From contig HG738137.1 of NCBI GenBank assembly GCA_000499405.2, positions 3,100,001 through 3,164,000 of the forward strand: DNA of 64,000 bases, read 5' to 3'. The notes under the pieces were generated by a model, which worked only from the letters and a program-made list of their open reading frames with translations, was not told where the DNA came from and searched no databases. The position numbers were made by a program, and so were the translations under genes. Positions 14,401-29,209 of the stretch are shown piece by piece. Positions within the stretch are counted from its first letter, which is position 1; every line of letters begins with the position of its first letter. The stretch is from Onchocerca volvulus. Its lineage: Eukaryota > Nematoda > Chromadorea > Rhabditida > Onchocercidae.

Positions 14401-17400
14401 CGCCTTACCTATAAATAAAAACGATTCTGACGTTGTTAAAAATTTACAAGAAAATTGGAAAACAATTTTAAACAATATAGTCTAATTGGACATTAAAAAA
14501 TTTCATTATCCACATATCTTGCAACATTTATTTGCACACACTTGCAGCGAAAAATGACTCAAATCAAGAGAGGATGATGTCTTGTTATCAAATAGATTCA
14601 GTTTTACTGAAGATATAAGCCTAGCGATATTAAGTAAAACTTCTTCATTGATTATAACTTACAAGTTGTAATCGCGACTCATCACGAACGCAAAGTGCTG
14701 TAGGTCGCACAGTCTTCAGCTCCACTACCTTCTTGTAATCATCCTCATCACCAAATTTTCCCACATCAGATGGTATGATTCGCATTGACTGCAAATACTA
14801 AGTTTAATAAATGGCAAATACGAGAGCCGATGAAAGAGAGATCTGAAGTTAAAAAAAAAAAAAAAAAAAAAAAAAAGACTGGGAGATTCTTTACTCCATA
14901 AAATGCAATGATAGAAGCTGTAACGAGATATTTCAATCAGAATAATCAAGAACATCGAACAGTTTCACTCACCTTATCAATTTTGCTATAATACTCCATT
15001 TCATCAATGTCAGTTTCAATCATCTTCGATATTCCATTCACTTCTTTCATAAAAAATCTCGGTTTCTTAAGCTGTTTCCTAAATTCGATATCAGTGACCA
15101 ATCGAGCTGCTAGATATGAAGATGTCTCGCCCCCTAACCCACTTGACATTCGTGACTCGTGATAATCCAATGAAAGAGTCTCTGGAAAGAGGAAAATATG
15201 ACACCAATAATTTCGAACATTTTACAGATAATGATTGAAAACATTGGAAAATGACGGTTACAGCACTCGATAAACATACTCTCTTCTTCTAGCATCTGCT
15301 TATTATAAATTCATTGACGATCACCTCTCAATGAAATTTGTAAAGACAATAAAGACATATCCGCGATATTTGTTTATAATAAATAATTCTATTAATAGCT
15401 GAGACAAATAAATACCATCTGCAATGTCACATGACCATCCACTTGGCCTCGCACGTTTCAAACATTCGGGTAGTTCCTTCTTTTCAATATGCACTGTTCG
15501 ACCTGAACAAATTTCGCAAAGCTATTACATCATTCCAATTAATCGTGAAAATTCCTTCCCCAAATTTTTCTCAGTATTTGTTAAACTTTTTTTTCCAATT
15601 ATTTTTATAATAATGAAGATTCCAAAAAATGGAAATGTTCATTTTAACTTCATCAACTTGCTAGTTAATCGACCACGAGTGTAAATATTTGATATACGTA
15701 AGCATTTCTAAAAACAAGAACAAAAAAAAAACCTGTACGTGATATCTTTGTGAAATTTGCCGGTTCATTTTTTAAGCTCCGTGATGCAACCAATGAAGAC
15801 GCTGTTATATATTCCAGTTTTGAGGATTCTATCCCAAACTCATCACATTCATCATCCGTTGTTCGCGCTTTCGATTCTGCACCTACCTGGAAAATATTTC
15901 TAAAGATTCATAATATTTTTATTAAATTTCATTAGAAACATAGTGTAAAATATATCTAATATTTTAAAATAACAAAACGGCACAATCCAAAAACTAAATT
16001 GCGAAGAAGGAAATTTAAAAAAGTATTCAAATCAGTCAACTCTATTACAGTAACCAAGAAATAAATTCCAGCCATATTTTCAAGAGTGAAGATAAAAACC
16101 TCAAACACTTTCGGATAAAGAAGAGACAACAATGCCCTGAAATGCTCAACGAGCATGTTTAAAAGTCCAGGAGTATGATTCAATATTGTTGGTGGAGCAC
16201 AGTCATCATACAGCATAACATTCAATGCATTCAGCGCCCATGTTGTTTCCGTTTCTAAACCGCTGCGTAAAGCCATCGTTATACGTTTCATATTCACCTA
16301 TAAAGAAGGATATTATACAACTGTCTATTCATCATCTATTCATAATAGATGAGCATAAATTAAACGACTTTGGCTTACTCGCATCAAATCTTTCATCACT
16401 AATTTCCGTCTCCTTCGTTGACTGATTGTTGTTGCTTCAACACAGCCCGCTGGAAACTGCATAGGTTGAGGCTGACTAAATTGGGCAAATGAAGGATGCA
16501 TTATTGTAGCCACAGCTGTACCCGGACCTGAAGCAGCACTGGGCGTATGCATGCCACTAGGAAGAACATTTAAACCTGACGCTGACTGTCCCAAAGATCC
16601 AGCTGTACCATGTATGCCTGTGAAACCTGTTGATGTCGATGGTCCCATATGTGGAAAAGGACTTGATGATGCACCAATTACACGACCCCCCTACAATATA
16701 AAGAATTACAATTTTTCGATGATACGCGTAAAAAGAAAAAAAAAAAACAGAAATTTCTTTCAAAATAATATAAAAAGAAAAAAATGCACCGTGCGAATAG
16801 TACAACCTAAAACTTTGCCTTCACAAACACATTTACAAGAAAAATGATTCAATTAAAAGCATAATGAAGCATCTGAAGCGAAAATTTGCATACTTTGAAA
16901 GACCTAACAAGAAAAAAAAAAAAAAAAAAAGCACCTGCATCACGGAATGAGATGGATATTGTGGTTGCAATTGTTGGTGTGTTGCCGCATTGGACGGTGG
17001 CACCGAATACTACAATTTTTTATCGATACTACTAATTTAGATGATGAAATTATTTAACAGCAAATGCTATGCAGTTTTCCTAAATAAGAACATGCATATA
17101 TCTCTTCGGATTTTTTTTTTTATATTAGAAAAGATCCATATTGGTAGTGCAGCGCAGTTATGTGGAAATGAAAGTTATTTATGATAATACTGCTATTTAC
17201 GGTGACACTGTAAAACTAACCCTTAACCGAGTAGTGGTTCCTGGAACAGTTGTAGCTATAGCTGGTCCAGGTGTTTGCAAGCAAAAGGGCGGCCGTCTTG
17301 CAGCATAATGTTGCTGCATTTCAGGAGGTAGAGTTCCGGAAACCCGTGATACCATTGTAGTACCCATTTGGGCATTCCCCATAGAAGATGAAGTTGGTAT

Positions 17401-20400
17401 GTTTGCATGCGGTCCTGAATACCTCTGCATTTGTTGCGAGCTCCACATCTGTAAAAAAGTCCAGACTGATTTATTCAACCAGCATATATTGATTATTAGA
17501 GTGATTCAAAACTAATGCAAAAAAGACCTGCTGCTGGTACATTTGAGTTGCTACGCCAGGATGCATAGCTTGGTAAGCTTCTTGATAATTATGGGTGGGG
17601 TATCCGGGCTGAGACTGCGGATAAGCTTGATGATAACTACCAGTTTTTATCGACAATGTTCCGGGAGGGCCAGTTCCTGGACGCAAGCCTGCTGCACCAT
17701 ACATTTGAGGTGTGTGAGATTGTCCATAATACGGCACTGAAAAAATTTTGATTCGGAGATGTAACTTGAGAAATATTTTGATAATTGAGAAATTGCAGTC
17801 TTGATAATAACTACAGTAGAATTCTATTATTATCATTTTCCTAAATCAATGTAAAATTCTCTTTGCAAGACTATTTTAAAATGTTGATGAAATAATTGTA
17901 GAAACTTGAGAAATTTATCAAAATCCCACATAAATAACTAACCAGAAGGCTGTTGCTGTGCGGGTACAGATGGAGGGATGCTACAAGAGGTCGTTGCATT
18001 TGGTATTTGTTGTGGATGACTTGGCGGCCGTAAGGGTGTACTCTCTTCAGAATGTCTGCTATTACTATCCGGAGTTGTAGCTAATGGTGGACCTGTACTA
18101 GGTGCTCGACTTTGTGAACCCTGGCCCTGTTGATTATCAACCTGAATATGAAATAAATATTATAACAAAATAATTTGTTCTAATGATAGCACCTTCGTGA
18201 ATGAACTTCTATTAATTACATATATCAGTAATGGAAGGAGCTCCCGCCGCCAATGACTAAAAAGATAAGTATAATTAACTAATCCTAAATGAACTAATTC
18301 CCAAATCAGCACTGATGGATTATTGGATTACTTAAGTATTATTATATATAATTAACACGACTTCTTTACTCCTCAGAACGAATAAAAATTCTGAATAATC
18401 CTGACTTGTAAGGTAGATGAAGGAGTCGTTGCACGCGGTAACTGTTGCTGGATAGCATATGCTGCTTGTTGTTGATGAAAATAATGCTGCCGCTGTTGTT
18501 CCTCGTACCTCTGCTGCTCATCTATTACTGGACCTTGCTGAAATATAATTACATACAGCTCACTATTCCATATTCATCACAAACTGATGCTTATAAAATG
18601 CTATTACTAATCGATAAATCTCTATTACCAATTCCTGCTTTTATTATGGTAATTTCAGGTTGCTGAATCCAAAATGTAAGGAAAATTAAAAAATCACCTG
18701 CGACGGAAATCAAATTTTACCTGCATCATTTGGGGTGGTAAAGGCGGTCGCATTGGAGCACTAGGTCGCATCCCGGGATGATATATAGAAGCGTTTGGTG
18801 GACCGGTTACACCAGGACCGGTTGGATAACCCTGAGGTTGCCAGCCAACCGGGCCTTGCAGCCGTCCTTGCATGCTTGGGTCCACACTGCCATAAAAATA
18901 AGCTGCATTCGGATCTCCCAAATGACCATACCCCGCTGGACCTGGCTGGCCTGAAACTGATCTTGTTTTAAATTTCGACACAACACCAGGCAAAACGAAA
19001 CAAAAATTGAGTTTAACTACATCTCAAAAAAAAAAAAATCACATGATACAAGCAATAATATCAGGACCCTGTAAAGCGAACATTCAATCACCAATGAGAC
19101 ATGTGCTGCCGCAATTGCTGTTTTTCTCATCCTTTGGGATTTAAAACATTCTGCTATTTTTTTAATTTACAGAAATTTCATAGCTAAGTAAAGTTTCATA
19201 GATCAGTGTATGTACATGCATATCATATATATATATATATATATGTTATGGTTTTTCTTTTTCCAACGTGAAACAAAATATAAGATCCCCAGTGTGAAAC
19301 AAAATGTAAGATTTGATTACTATGGCAGTTGCAGTAAAATCAAGTCCTTCGTTTCAAACAAAACACAGATTTAGCAAGTAAGCTCTGCTCATTTCAAAAT
19401 AGGAAGTTTGAATGATTGATCTATAGGAAAAAAAAGTCATACTCAGAAATAAGAACTCGCAGCAATAACTTCGGGAAGAAGCTAAAGAAATCTTTCACTC
19501 TACCTGTTCCTTTCCTCATTATATTGGCAATTCCGTTACAGTTTATGCAAAATTACCGATATTATGTCGGACTATTTATGAGTTGATACAATAGATATCC
19601 TAGTATTGCTAGAATCACTATAAAGCAGCAAAAAGTGAATCTATTCGGAAATAATAGGCAATGATATAACGATAAATTATTATAAATGCTGCGTGGATAA
19701 GCAAAATTATGATGAAAGAATAAATCCAGAAACATCAAAAAAAGGGGAAAAAATGACGTCAAAAAAGGACAAAATATTGACGAATGCTTTCAGATTATTT
19801 GAAAAAAAAAAACAAAAAAAAGAAATAAAAGAAATAAAAATAAAAAAATAAAGAATTTTGATACTATGTCATCATTTATTACGTATAAAAGCATCACTTA
19901 AAAAAGTAGACAAAAAATATACGAAACATATAAGCATCCTCATTTTTCAATAAAACGATTACCTACTAAATCTGATCCTCGGATTTCAATGAATATAATG
20001 CGATAGCAACAAAAGTTACAAAATAACGATGCACGAGTTCATTGGTAAGCAATATGAATCGCAACTAAACAATAGTCTAAATGGGAATGAAGAAAAAGAA
20101 TGGTAAAAAAAAAAATGCCTTCTTCTAGAAAATATGCACATCTCCGTTTTATTCTATTACACTAGCTCAGTCTAGCCGATCAATCTGATAGTTGAAGTAG
20201 CAGATGCTATAAATTCCATTTACACCATCAATAGCATGCATGTTTTATCTAAATAAGCTTAAGATAAAATCAAGCATTCAATGAGAATTTCTAAAGCCTT
20301 ATGTTGCCTGACTGAATGATCCATATGACAACTGCGATTTCAGTCCGCTTTGAAAGAAAGTATATTATATTGGATGTTTTATCTCTCAAAAGATGAAGCA

Positions 20401-23400
20401 TTAAAATGCTTCAATGAATCGATTTCAGAGAATTGGTAAAATCTTACAAGTACTCGAACTATCCTTAGAAAGCCATTTTATTTCCACTGATTCAATCTCT
20501 CTTCTTCCAAAAGTTAGCAGTTTCACTGCAACTAAATAGACTGACAATTTTGGAATTCCTTCCTCTCTTAGCTTTCCGTATGCTTAAAACTGTTCCTACG
20601 AATAATCCTGTCGGTATTTACTTCAATTTAAACGTTGAGGAAGGCAAGAAAGAACTCCAAATATGAAAAATCTATAAACTTCCAGGATGCGAATATGCAC
20701 TAACATCAATGACTGCACTGTAAAATATCAGTTGTTGAACATGACAATCTTGAGCAGATGAAATTCAGCTTACTCAGATATGATAATCCCGACTGGTATT
20801 TCCATATGGGAAAACTATGCTGATTCTTTGAACACGGTACTAGCTGATTATTTCTATCTTGCTCTTACAGTTGTACACAACGTCTTTGTCGTTGATAGAA
20901 ATGCAATACATACAAATGCAATACATACTGAGTACGGAGTTGTACTACCATTAATGACTGCAACTATAAGGTAGCACGTTTGAAGTACAGTACCACTTCT
21001 GGATATCGTAGCTATCATCGGAAACTGGATTCTGCGATGAGAAGATAGAATAAGAATTAGAGTAAATAGTTGAAGTATAAGAATCCATTATTGACAAAAT
21101 AAAAGTATAAATTGTTGCTGAGAGATTGCAGATGAAACAGTGGAAATTAAACACTAATACTGCGTAGTAATGTCGAAAACAATTATGCTGAGCGGAGGGC
21201 GAATAATTTTGCTCTAGATGGAAAAATTTATGCAGAGAATATAAAAGACAATTCCTTGTGTACAAAATGAACTGATTTATTAAAAATTCAACTGAAGCTT
21301 TCTCTTTGTTAATAAAAAATAAAGGTAGTCGTAAAGGTTAAGTGAAAGCTAAAACAAGGTTTTTTGTATGCAGCAAAGACAAAACATGCATGCAATCTCG
21401 ATTACCAGCATATCATTCCAGCACTTATAAGTTTTAGGGAACCTACAGTGGCAAAAATCTGCGTCATCATAAGTAGAAAATGACATAAGCTATTAACAGT
21501 ATTATGAAGTGATATCCCATCTATAATACTTTAAAACGCTGCTTTTTCAAATTTTTTATAATGCCGCATTTTGATGATAAGAAATAGGCTAACTGAATTA
21601 AACTTAATGACAATAAATCAAAATGTTTCATCATATTGATTAAAAATAAATTAGTTCGTTACGAAGTTCCTTCATTTTTTGACACTAATTCAATCAACTA
21701 CAATGCAATTTCATAATAATACGACGGAAATGAAAAATTTAGAACCAAGTATCATGAAGTCGTTCGCCGCATTAAGTTTGCAGAAAATGAATAATTAGGA
21801 ATGAAAAAGGTACAACAATCAAGAGTACGAGTCAAAAATGCAGTTCAAGCGCAAGAGACAAGAAAATCAAAAGATTATGGAAAAAATGTAGAAATGAAAG
21901 CTAGATGAGTAATGAGATATGATCAACACTTCGCTTACATTAAAATTTGTTCAAGACATATGGAATATTAGAAATAATGCCAGTCTATGTCATCGACACG
22001 AAATTTCGAAACATTTAAAACTGAGAAATTCAATCCCATAAAAATTTTATAGAATGCCAGAAAAGTTGCGGAAGAATTAATCACTCCTAATCTTTCCTTT
22101 CGCTGGAGATTTCTATTCCCTGTCAAAAAAACATCTATTGCATGAAAATTGTCATAAATTTATTATGGGGATAATAGTTCGTTGAAACGCACAGGCTAAT
22201 GGCAACAAGCCAAAGTAAACGAAATCTCGATGACGTCACATATACGGAATGTTGGCGAAGAAACAGATGAAATAAAAGAAAAAAGAGAACGAAGAAAAAA
22301 ATTCGAGAGTACGGAGGAGAGTGTCACTCATGACTAATTCATGATTGTAATATCTTCATAAAAAATACCCTATGAAAAGAAGAACAAACGAAATCTAAAA
22401 TTCACCTTTCATGTTTATTTCCCAATAGAACAAAGATGGAAAAGGAAACGATGTTTTCCGTTACTTTTACGAAAAAACTAAGCATAAAAATATAATTCCA
22501 AAACAGGACAATTTCTTTCATTTCTCACTAGACAAAAGAGAAAAGCCTACCAACTTTCAGTCAATCTAATTTTTTTAATTTTTTGTCTCTCATTTTTTCG
22601 AGTGTTTTCGTCACTAAACTGCTAGAAAAATACAAGTAATGGAAGTGACCATTAAGTGTATAAAGATAAAGCTTTTGAGGTAAACAATATTCACCACTTG
22701 CAATAGCACAACTAAATAATATAGAATTAGGACTAGATCTTGAAATTCGTAAGGCGTCAAACAATTAAGGAGCTATCAATGCTTTTGTCAAAATAAAAAA
22801 CATTTTTTCTGAAACTCAGAAAAAACCAATGAATGCTAATTTATCTAAATTGTTTATGACAATGACTATAGATGTGGATCTTGGATTAGAATTGTGAGAA
22901 AAGTTTATAGGTATTTCCTACATATTTCCTTTGAACTGTTAGTAGATCCTATCATTTCTTGTGTTACTCATTATTAATGGAAAAATTATTCTTTTCACAA
23001 AATAAGAATTTTGACAAAAGCATTGAGTGGTTAATATATTTTACGATTTGTTGAAGTTTCACGACTGAATATAACTGATATAATGACTACACATATAGAA
23101 ATATGTGCGTTGATGTTGAATCAAGCAGAAATGAAGTAATAAAAAAGATGAGAAATACTCACCACACTAAGATACTGGTTTATAAGAACAACTCTGATAA
23201 CATATTAGGATTTTTTTATGCCTAAGTGATCAAATCTAACTGATGCGTTAACCAACAAATCGCTACCTAATTCAGTTTTACGGAATATTGGATAGAAATT
23301 ACCAGAAGTTCCATGAACAAGCTGAAAGTTTAGAGTATGAACCTTAGGATCTAATTCTTAACTTAGGATCTAATGATTAGTAAAGCATCATAAGTTTAAA

Positions 23401-26400
23401 GAATGTTCCTAAACTGCATAAACCGGAAGGGAACTGAAGTATCTCTTATCCAACCATGTCTGAAAACTTGGAAATCATATGACCACTAAAACTGCCATCA
23501 TTGTCAACTCCAACATCTTTTACTACAATATCAACTTCACTGCTCTTTGATTATATAAACGAAAACTAATTTAAGCCTACCAGGTCCTGGGTACTGTTGC
23601 GCATTATGATCTTTGTTGTCCTTTCGGCGTTTTTTCAACCGTTCTGCAAATGCAACCACCTCACTAGCATTTTTGCCCGTTTCCAAACATTCCAACCCTA
23701 GCAAATACTTCTGGTAATGTCGCCTTAACTGATAACCAGCTGCAGACGATTCGGACATCTCCGAATTTGCTTCCGTGCAAACTTGTTTCCAAGTCTTATC
23801 ACGCGTTACCTGGAAAGTAATTCAAAATTCGACTTTAAATTTTAAAAAATTCCATTTGAGAAAAATTCACGATAAAGTCAAACTTTCCAGAAGTTTCAGA
23901 AGACAACCAAAATTACTAACAAATCAAGAGAAAAAAAGATAGGATGTAAGAAATGTTATACAGGCAGATACATAAACCAAGGACTAGTAAACTTTTCAAG
24001 ACTTTACCCACTAGTTTGATAAAACCGTTGAGCTTTAAAGACAGTTTATTATGCTGGTTACCTGTTCAAAACCACCACGCTTCATTACGGCTAAATAAAG
24101 ACGATGCAAATCAACGGTTTGCTTTGAAACTTGTGGAACCTGCGTAATTGGTTCGCCCTAAAAACAGGAAAAATTGAATTGGTAAGAACTATTCCCAAAA
24201 AATCCAAAGATATTTTTCTTTTTCGACAATTTTAAAAGCTTCACGAAATACCATAATTTATAATTCAACAACATCCTGAAGGATCGAGTAGAATAACGAC
24301 AATCTTTCATCCTTTGCAAAACTGCCTTATGATAAAATGAATTTGTACCTGCTGTTCACAGAACTGGACCAATTTTTCGAAGAAAGCTCTCCTCTCAGGC
24401 ATTATGTGTTGTGGGTTCATTGCAGTCACGGGTCCCACCTGAAATAACATTAAAAATTTCTTGAACCAATACAGGAAAAAATCGTCCCATAGTTACTGCC
24501 TCAAACTAAATGTATGAAACAGCAAAAATCAACTCATCCAATTACTACGAAATAAACTTACTAGTCTATCAATAATGGACGTGGGATCTTGCCGTTTGTT
24601 CACTGTGGGTGTATTTGGTCGATTTGTTGGCACCGGAGTCCTCTGCAAACAAAAAATATGATCAAAAGTAAAACATCCGAAGACCTGTGAATGTTACTAT
24701 AAACTAATTAATATTTGAAGTTCGCTAAATTGTCAAGTCTTTCGGAAATTAAAAAAAAAAAAAAAAACTTACATGTCCTTGACTCATTTGCGACGGTGTA
24801 TGAGGCCATGGATTCGGTGAAGCACCGGGCAGAGATTTGGAATCTTCTAACGATTCATCAGCAGCTGAAGAGGTACCCCCTGGACTCGGTGCTGGCATTC
24901 CAGAAGACGGAGTTAACGATTGTTGTCCGGAAGTTGTTTGTTGCATTGTTTCCTGCAATGCAAAAAATGTAGAATGGTCATCTAAGTTTAGTAGTTCAAG
25001 TAATAAATAAAAAATGACGGTCAAGATTCATTTAATTTGATATCATACCGATGATATGTGGACAATATTAACTGTTTACATATCATCGGTATTAACTGTC
25101 AACATTTCATTGGCATGATATCAAGTTATACACAATTACCAAAAAATATGAGTAAACATGATAAATCCACAGAAATTTTTCTGATGAATATGACAGAAAT
25201 ATTTTCAATAACTATTTACCGGAAGAGATTTTGGAGTATTTATCCTGGACTGCCATTCAGATGGCACCGGTCCATTTGGCATACGTGGCATTTCCATTTG
25301 TGATGGTTGCTGTATTTTAGCTGAATTTGCTGGCATCATTTGGCGTCCTGATGGCATACCATATCCAGTGAAGGCTGAAAATATATTGTAACATACACTG
25401 TAATGTTTTAGTCTCGGATCATTATTTGAAACCGAGAGCTACAGATGCATAAAATTACGAACTTATTACCTGATGGTGGTAAGGGGTTTTGATTCTGCAC
25501 TGGATAATAGTGGCCGGCATGTACATTCCCCGGTTGTATATAGCGCATCTGTTGTGGTGGCCAATAAGATGGATACATACCAGCCGAATAAGCTATAATC
25601 AACTAGAGTTTAACATGTTATATTTCTGAATTACAGTGAATCTTTCTGTCATTCTTGATTTTACATTAAATTCCGAAAATTATGAAGCTAACCAGAAGGT
25701 GGCACTTGACCCATGCTCTGCTGATTGGACACCTGTTGCTGCATTTGTTGAGGACCTGAAATCAAAAACTTGCAAGACGAGTATTCTACGTTACAACTGA
25801 TAATAGAACTGTTTATTAAACAGTTTTTCTGGCCGAAGAGAATACCTGATTTTTAAAAATCAAACACTTGCTGCAAAAGTTGCGTAAAAGTAAAATGAAC
25901 TGTAGAGAACAAAAATGATCAAATAAATGGTGCGGTTACATATAAATTTGTTCTGGAAGCAATGTTTAAAATTACTAAAATTAATGTATAAAGATAGACC
26001 AGACGAAATAGTTACCCAATGTGGAACTAGATGAAGGTACTTCCATTCGGATAGCGCCAGGTAATGCAGTACCAACTGGCGAATTCTGTATGTGTAATGG
26101 CATTTGTGGTGGCCCACCTTGACCAGCAGCCGGAGAAAACACAACATCTCGCGAATCCGATCTTCCAGTCACTTTCCCTTTTACACTACCTTTTTGGATA
26201 TTGACCGATCCTGGACTATTATAGCTACCATTCGAAAGTGGTGACGGCTGCTGTAAAAAATTTGGAATTGATCCTTTACTTCTTGAAAAGTACTGTTCGA
26301 ATTAAGCTTAACCTCAAGCTCAAAATTTCAATTTCACACGAAAATTTCTGAATAGTATAGGCGCGATGGATATGCAGAAAAGACAACAACTACAGTCACA

Positions 26401-26847
26401 TTTCTGTAGATGGGACAAAGAAATAGAGATAGGCAACGAACTTCACTGACAATAACGTTCCAAATCTCTCCGTACTTTTACTTTCTATAATAATCGCTCT
26501 TTACATTTGAATTACCAGTTTCATCATTAATTTTCTATTATATGAATTTTTTCAGTACAAAAATCAAGCTTACAATTTTTCTCTTTAAAATTAAACTGTC
26601 AAAATTTTCCGAAGCACACTGTGTTGTGAAGACACCAGATCTACTTGTAAGTGAAAAAATCATCTCTTCTTGCAATGTAAAATTTTAGAAACTTGAAAGC
26701 AAACAAGAAACTCCTATTACTCGACTCTTGACGAATCCACCATGGATTTGGGATTAAATCAAGAGATAAAAAAATAATAAAAATAGAAATTATCACCGCG
26801 TCAATTTTTCAGCTCAAGATGATGAACATTGCAAATTGGAAAAATAT

Positions 26848-26881
<34 letters not shown>

Positions 26882-29129
26882 AAAAAAAAATTCAACAAAC
26901 TGCTCCATTCTTCCTCTCTCTACAAATAGGTGTTCTTTATTAAAATGATGATTGTTAGATGACGACACATTAGATTCTGCATTTCGACAATACCTAAGCA
27001 AGCCACTAGTATTACGATTGTGCAATTATTTATGAAGAACATATACTTTCATCGGCACCCTTTCCTTCCTTATGGCTTCTTATCCATCAATCTGCCATCC
27101 ATCCATCCATCCATCCATCCATCCATCCACCCACCTAACCACCAACAACCATCTGATGATCGCCGTCATATCATACATACATACAAATTATTCCCATCAT
27201 CTCCCCCAAGAACATCAACATCAACGACCCAAAACCACCCATCCCCATCCCTATACCGCATCATATAAATACACTTTATATGACCACGTGTTTCCGATTT
27301 CACTTCAAACCTTCCTTCCTTCTCTCATTCCTTTTTTTTTTTTTTTTTGAACAATCAAACAAAAGTGCATGGGAATTCCCCAACAAGCAATAAATTCCTC
27401 CTCGTTTTCTTGTGAAGCAATCGGCGGCAGCTTCGGCATCATGTCATGCCATGCCATTTCGTGTACACTCACAACTACTACTTTGCAATCTTCCATAGCT
27501 TACATCTTCTACTTGGTGGTGTATGTTTTCAAACGTTATTATTGGTTACGATCTACTGCGCATCTCTTTACTTGAGATAGATATATAATGAAGGAAATTA
27601 TATTCAAATGCGAGATTTAAAAACAATACAGAATACTATCTACAGCTTCTCTCCATTTCATTATATTATACTAACAAAATTATCTAATCATGATATTTAA
27701 AATGCATTCCTTTAAATACAACTATGCTTAAGTTTTGATCATTTACTACGGCTTTTTGATATAATTCATTATTTTGAAAGTAATTACTTCCAAATCCAAT
27801 TAATTTCCACACAATATAGGCCAAATATGCTAGGATATATTTTTAAAATATGTCCCACATATCCCAAAAATTCATCATACTTCCCCAAAATAAATCAGTA
27901 AAAATGTCCTTTTTTGGATCAGAACGCAGCCGCCAGAACCAAGCCCAATGATTTTCTGATCTGCTTGACATAAATAGACTATAAAATGTGTAATTTTAGA
28001 AATGAATTTCACTGCTCGTAACGAAGTAGACATCATTTTAAATCTTGAACGTCGCTAATAATTGCTTTCGTCCTCAGTATATGATCAAAAAAACCATTTC
28101 CAGGGATCTTGATAATAACTGCTACTAATAAATTTGGCCCGGTGTTATTCATTCTCTATAACTTCCTCACTTCTCCCTTCAAGTCCCATCAAACATAATG
28201 CTGTTATAACAAATATCTCTATATTTGAACGCTTTACATGATGTATCATCAACTATTGCTAATTGACATCATTTCCCCTACCCTAAAAAAAGAAAAATGA
28301 GAAATTCTTGTTTGCTGCTGAAAGGGAATTGCTTGGTAGAAAATTCCAAAAATAGTCAAATAATTGGCTACTTAATATAATCTCCTCATATACTTAAATA
28401 GTAAAAAAGTAATAACACTATTTAAAAAGTAAATACAAAGGATTTGCAAAAAAAAAAAAAAAAAAAAAAAATGATAAAGGAGGAAGATTTTGTGCAATTG
28501 GTTTGTTTTTTATCATTTTGTTTAAAAAAAAAAAAAAAAAAGAAAAAAATTGTTTTGTTTATGTAGCATTTCATTCACTATGATATAATCACTGAATCTT
28601 CCACTTATAATGCTTTAAAATTATACTGCAGAGCTACTTTCAAATTTTGTGAATGTGAGAGCATCTGAAATAGATGATGAATGCAATCTGTGGAAGTGAA
28701 ACACCCAGCCATTCATGCAAAATCAAGCAGACTGACTTTATGATGGCAGAACTATTCATATGAAATGAGTGACCACTTCGTTTTTCTTGATGATTCATGA
28801 CAGATGTTTCATCACGTCAGCATGGTCATTATTATTCGATGAACATGTATCATATGTATAAGCATGTAGTAATAAATAACTGTCATTATAAGCATTATTC
28901 TTTTATGTGTTACCTTGATCCCCAACTACTTTCGGATTAACAGTGCCACGCTGCCATAACTATTTGCAGCGATGATCCCAATAAACAGTCAAGTGTGTGA
29001 TGCATGTTTCTCTCTACTACCACGTTCGTACATATTCCAGTAACAGTAAGCCAGCAGCCTCACGCCACGCACTATTTATTCGACTCGGTCCCCTCCTCCA
29101 GCTCATCGTCGCCCATTTATATATGTTAT

Positions 29130-29209
<80 letters not shown>

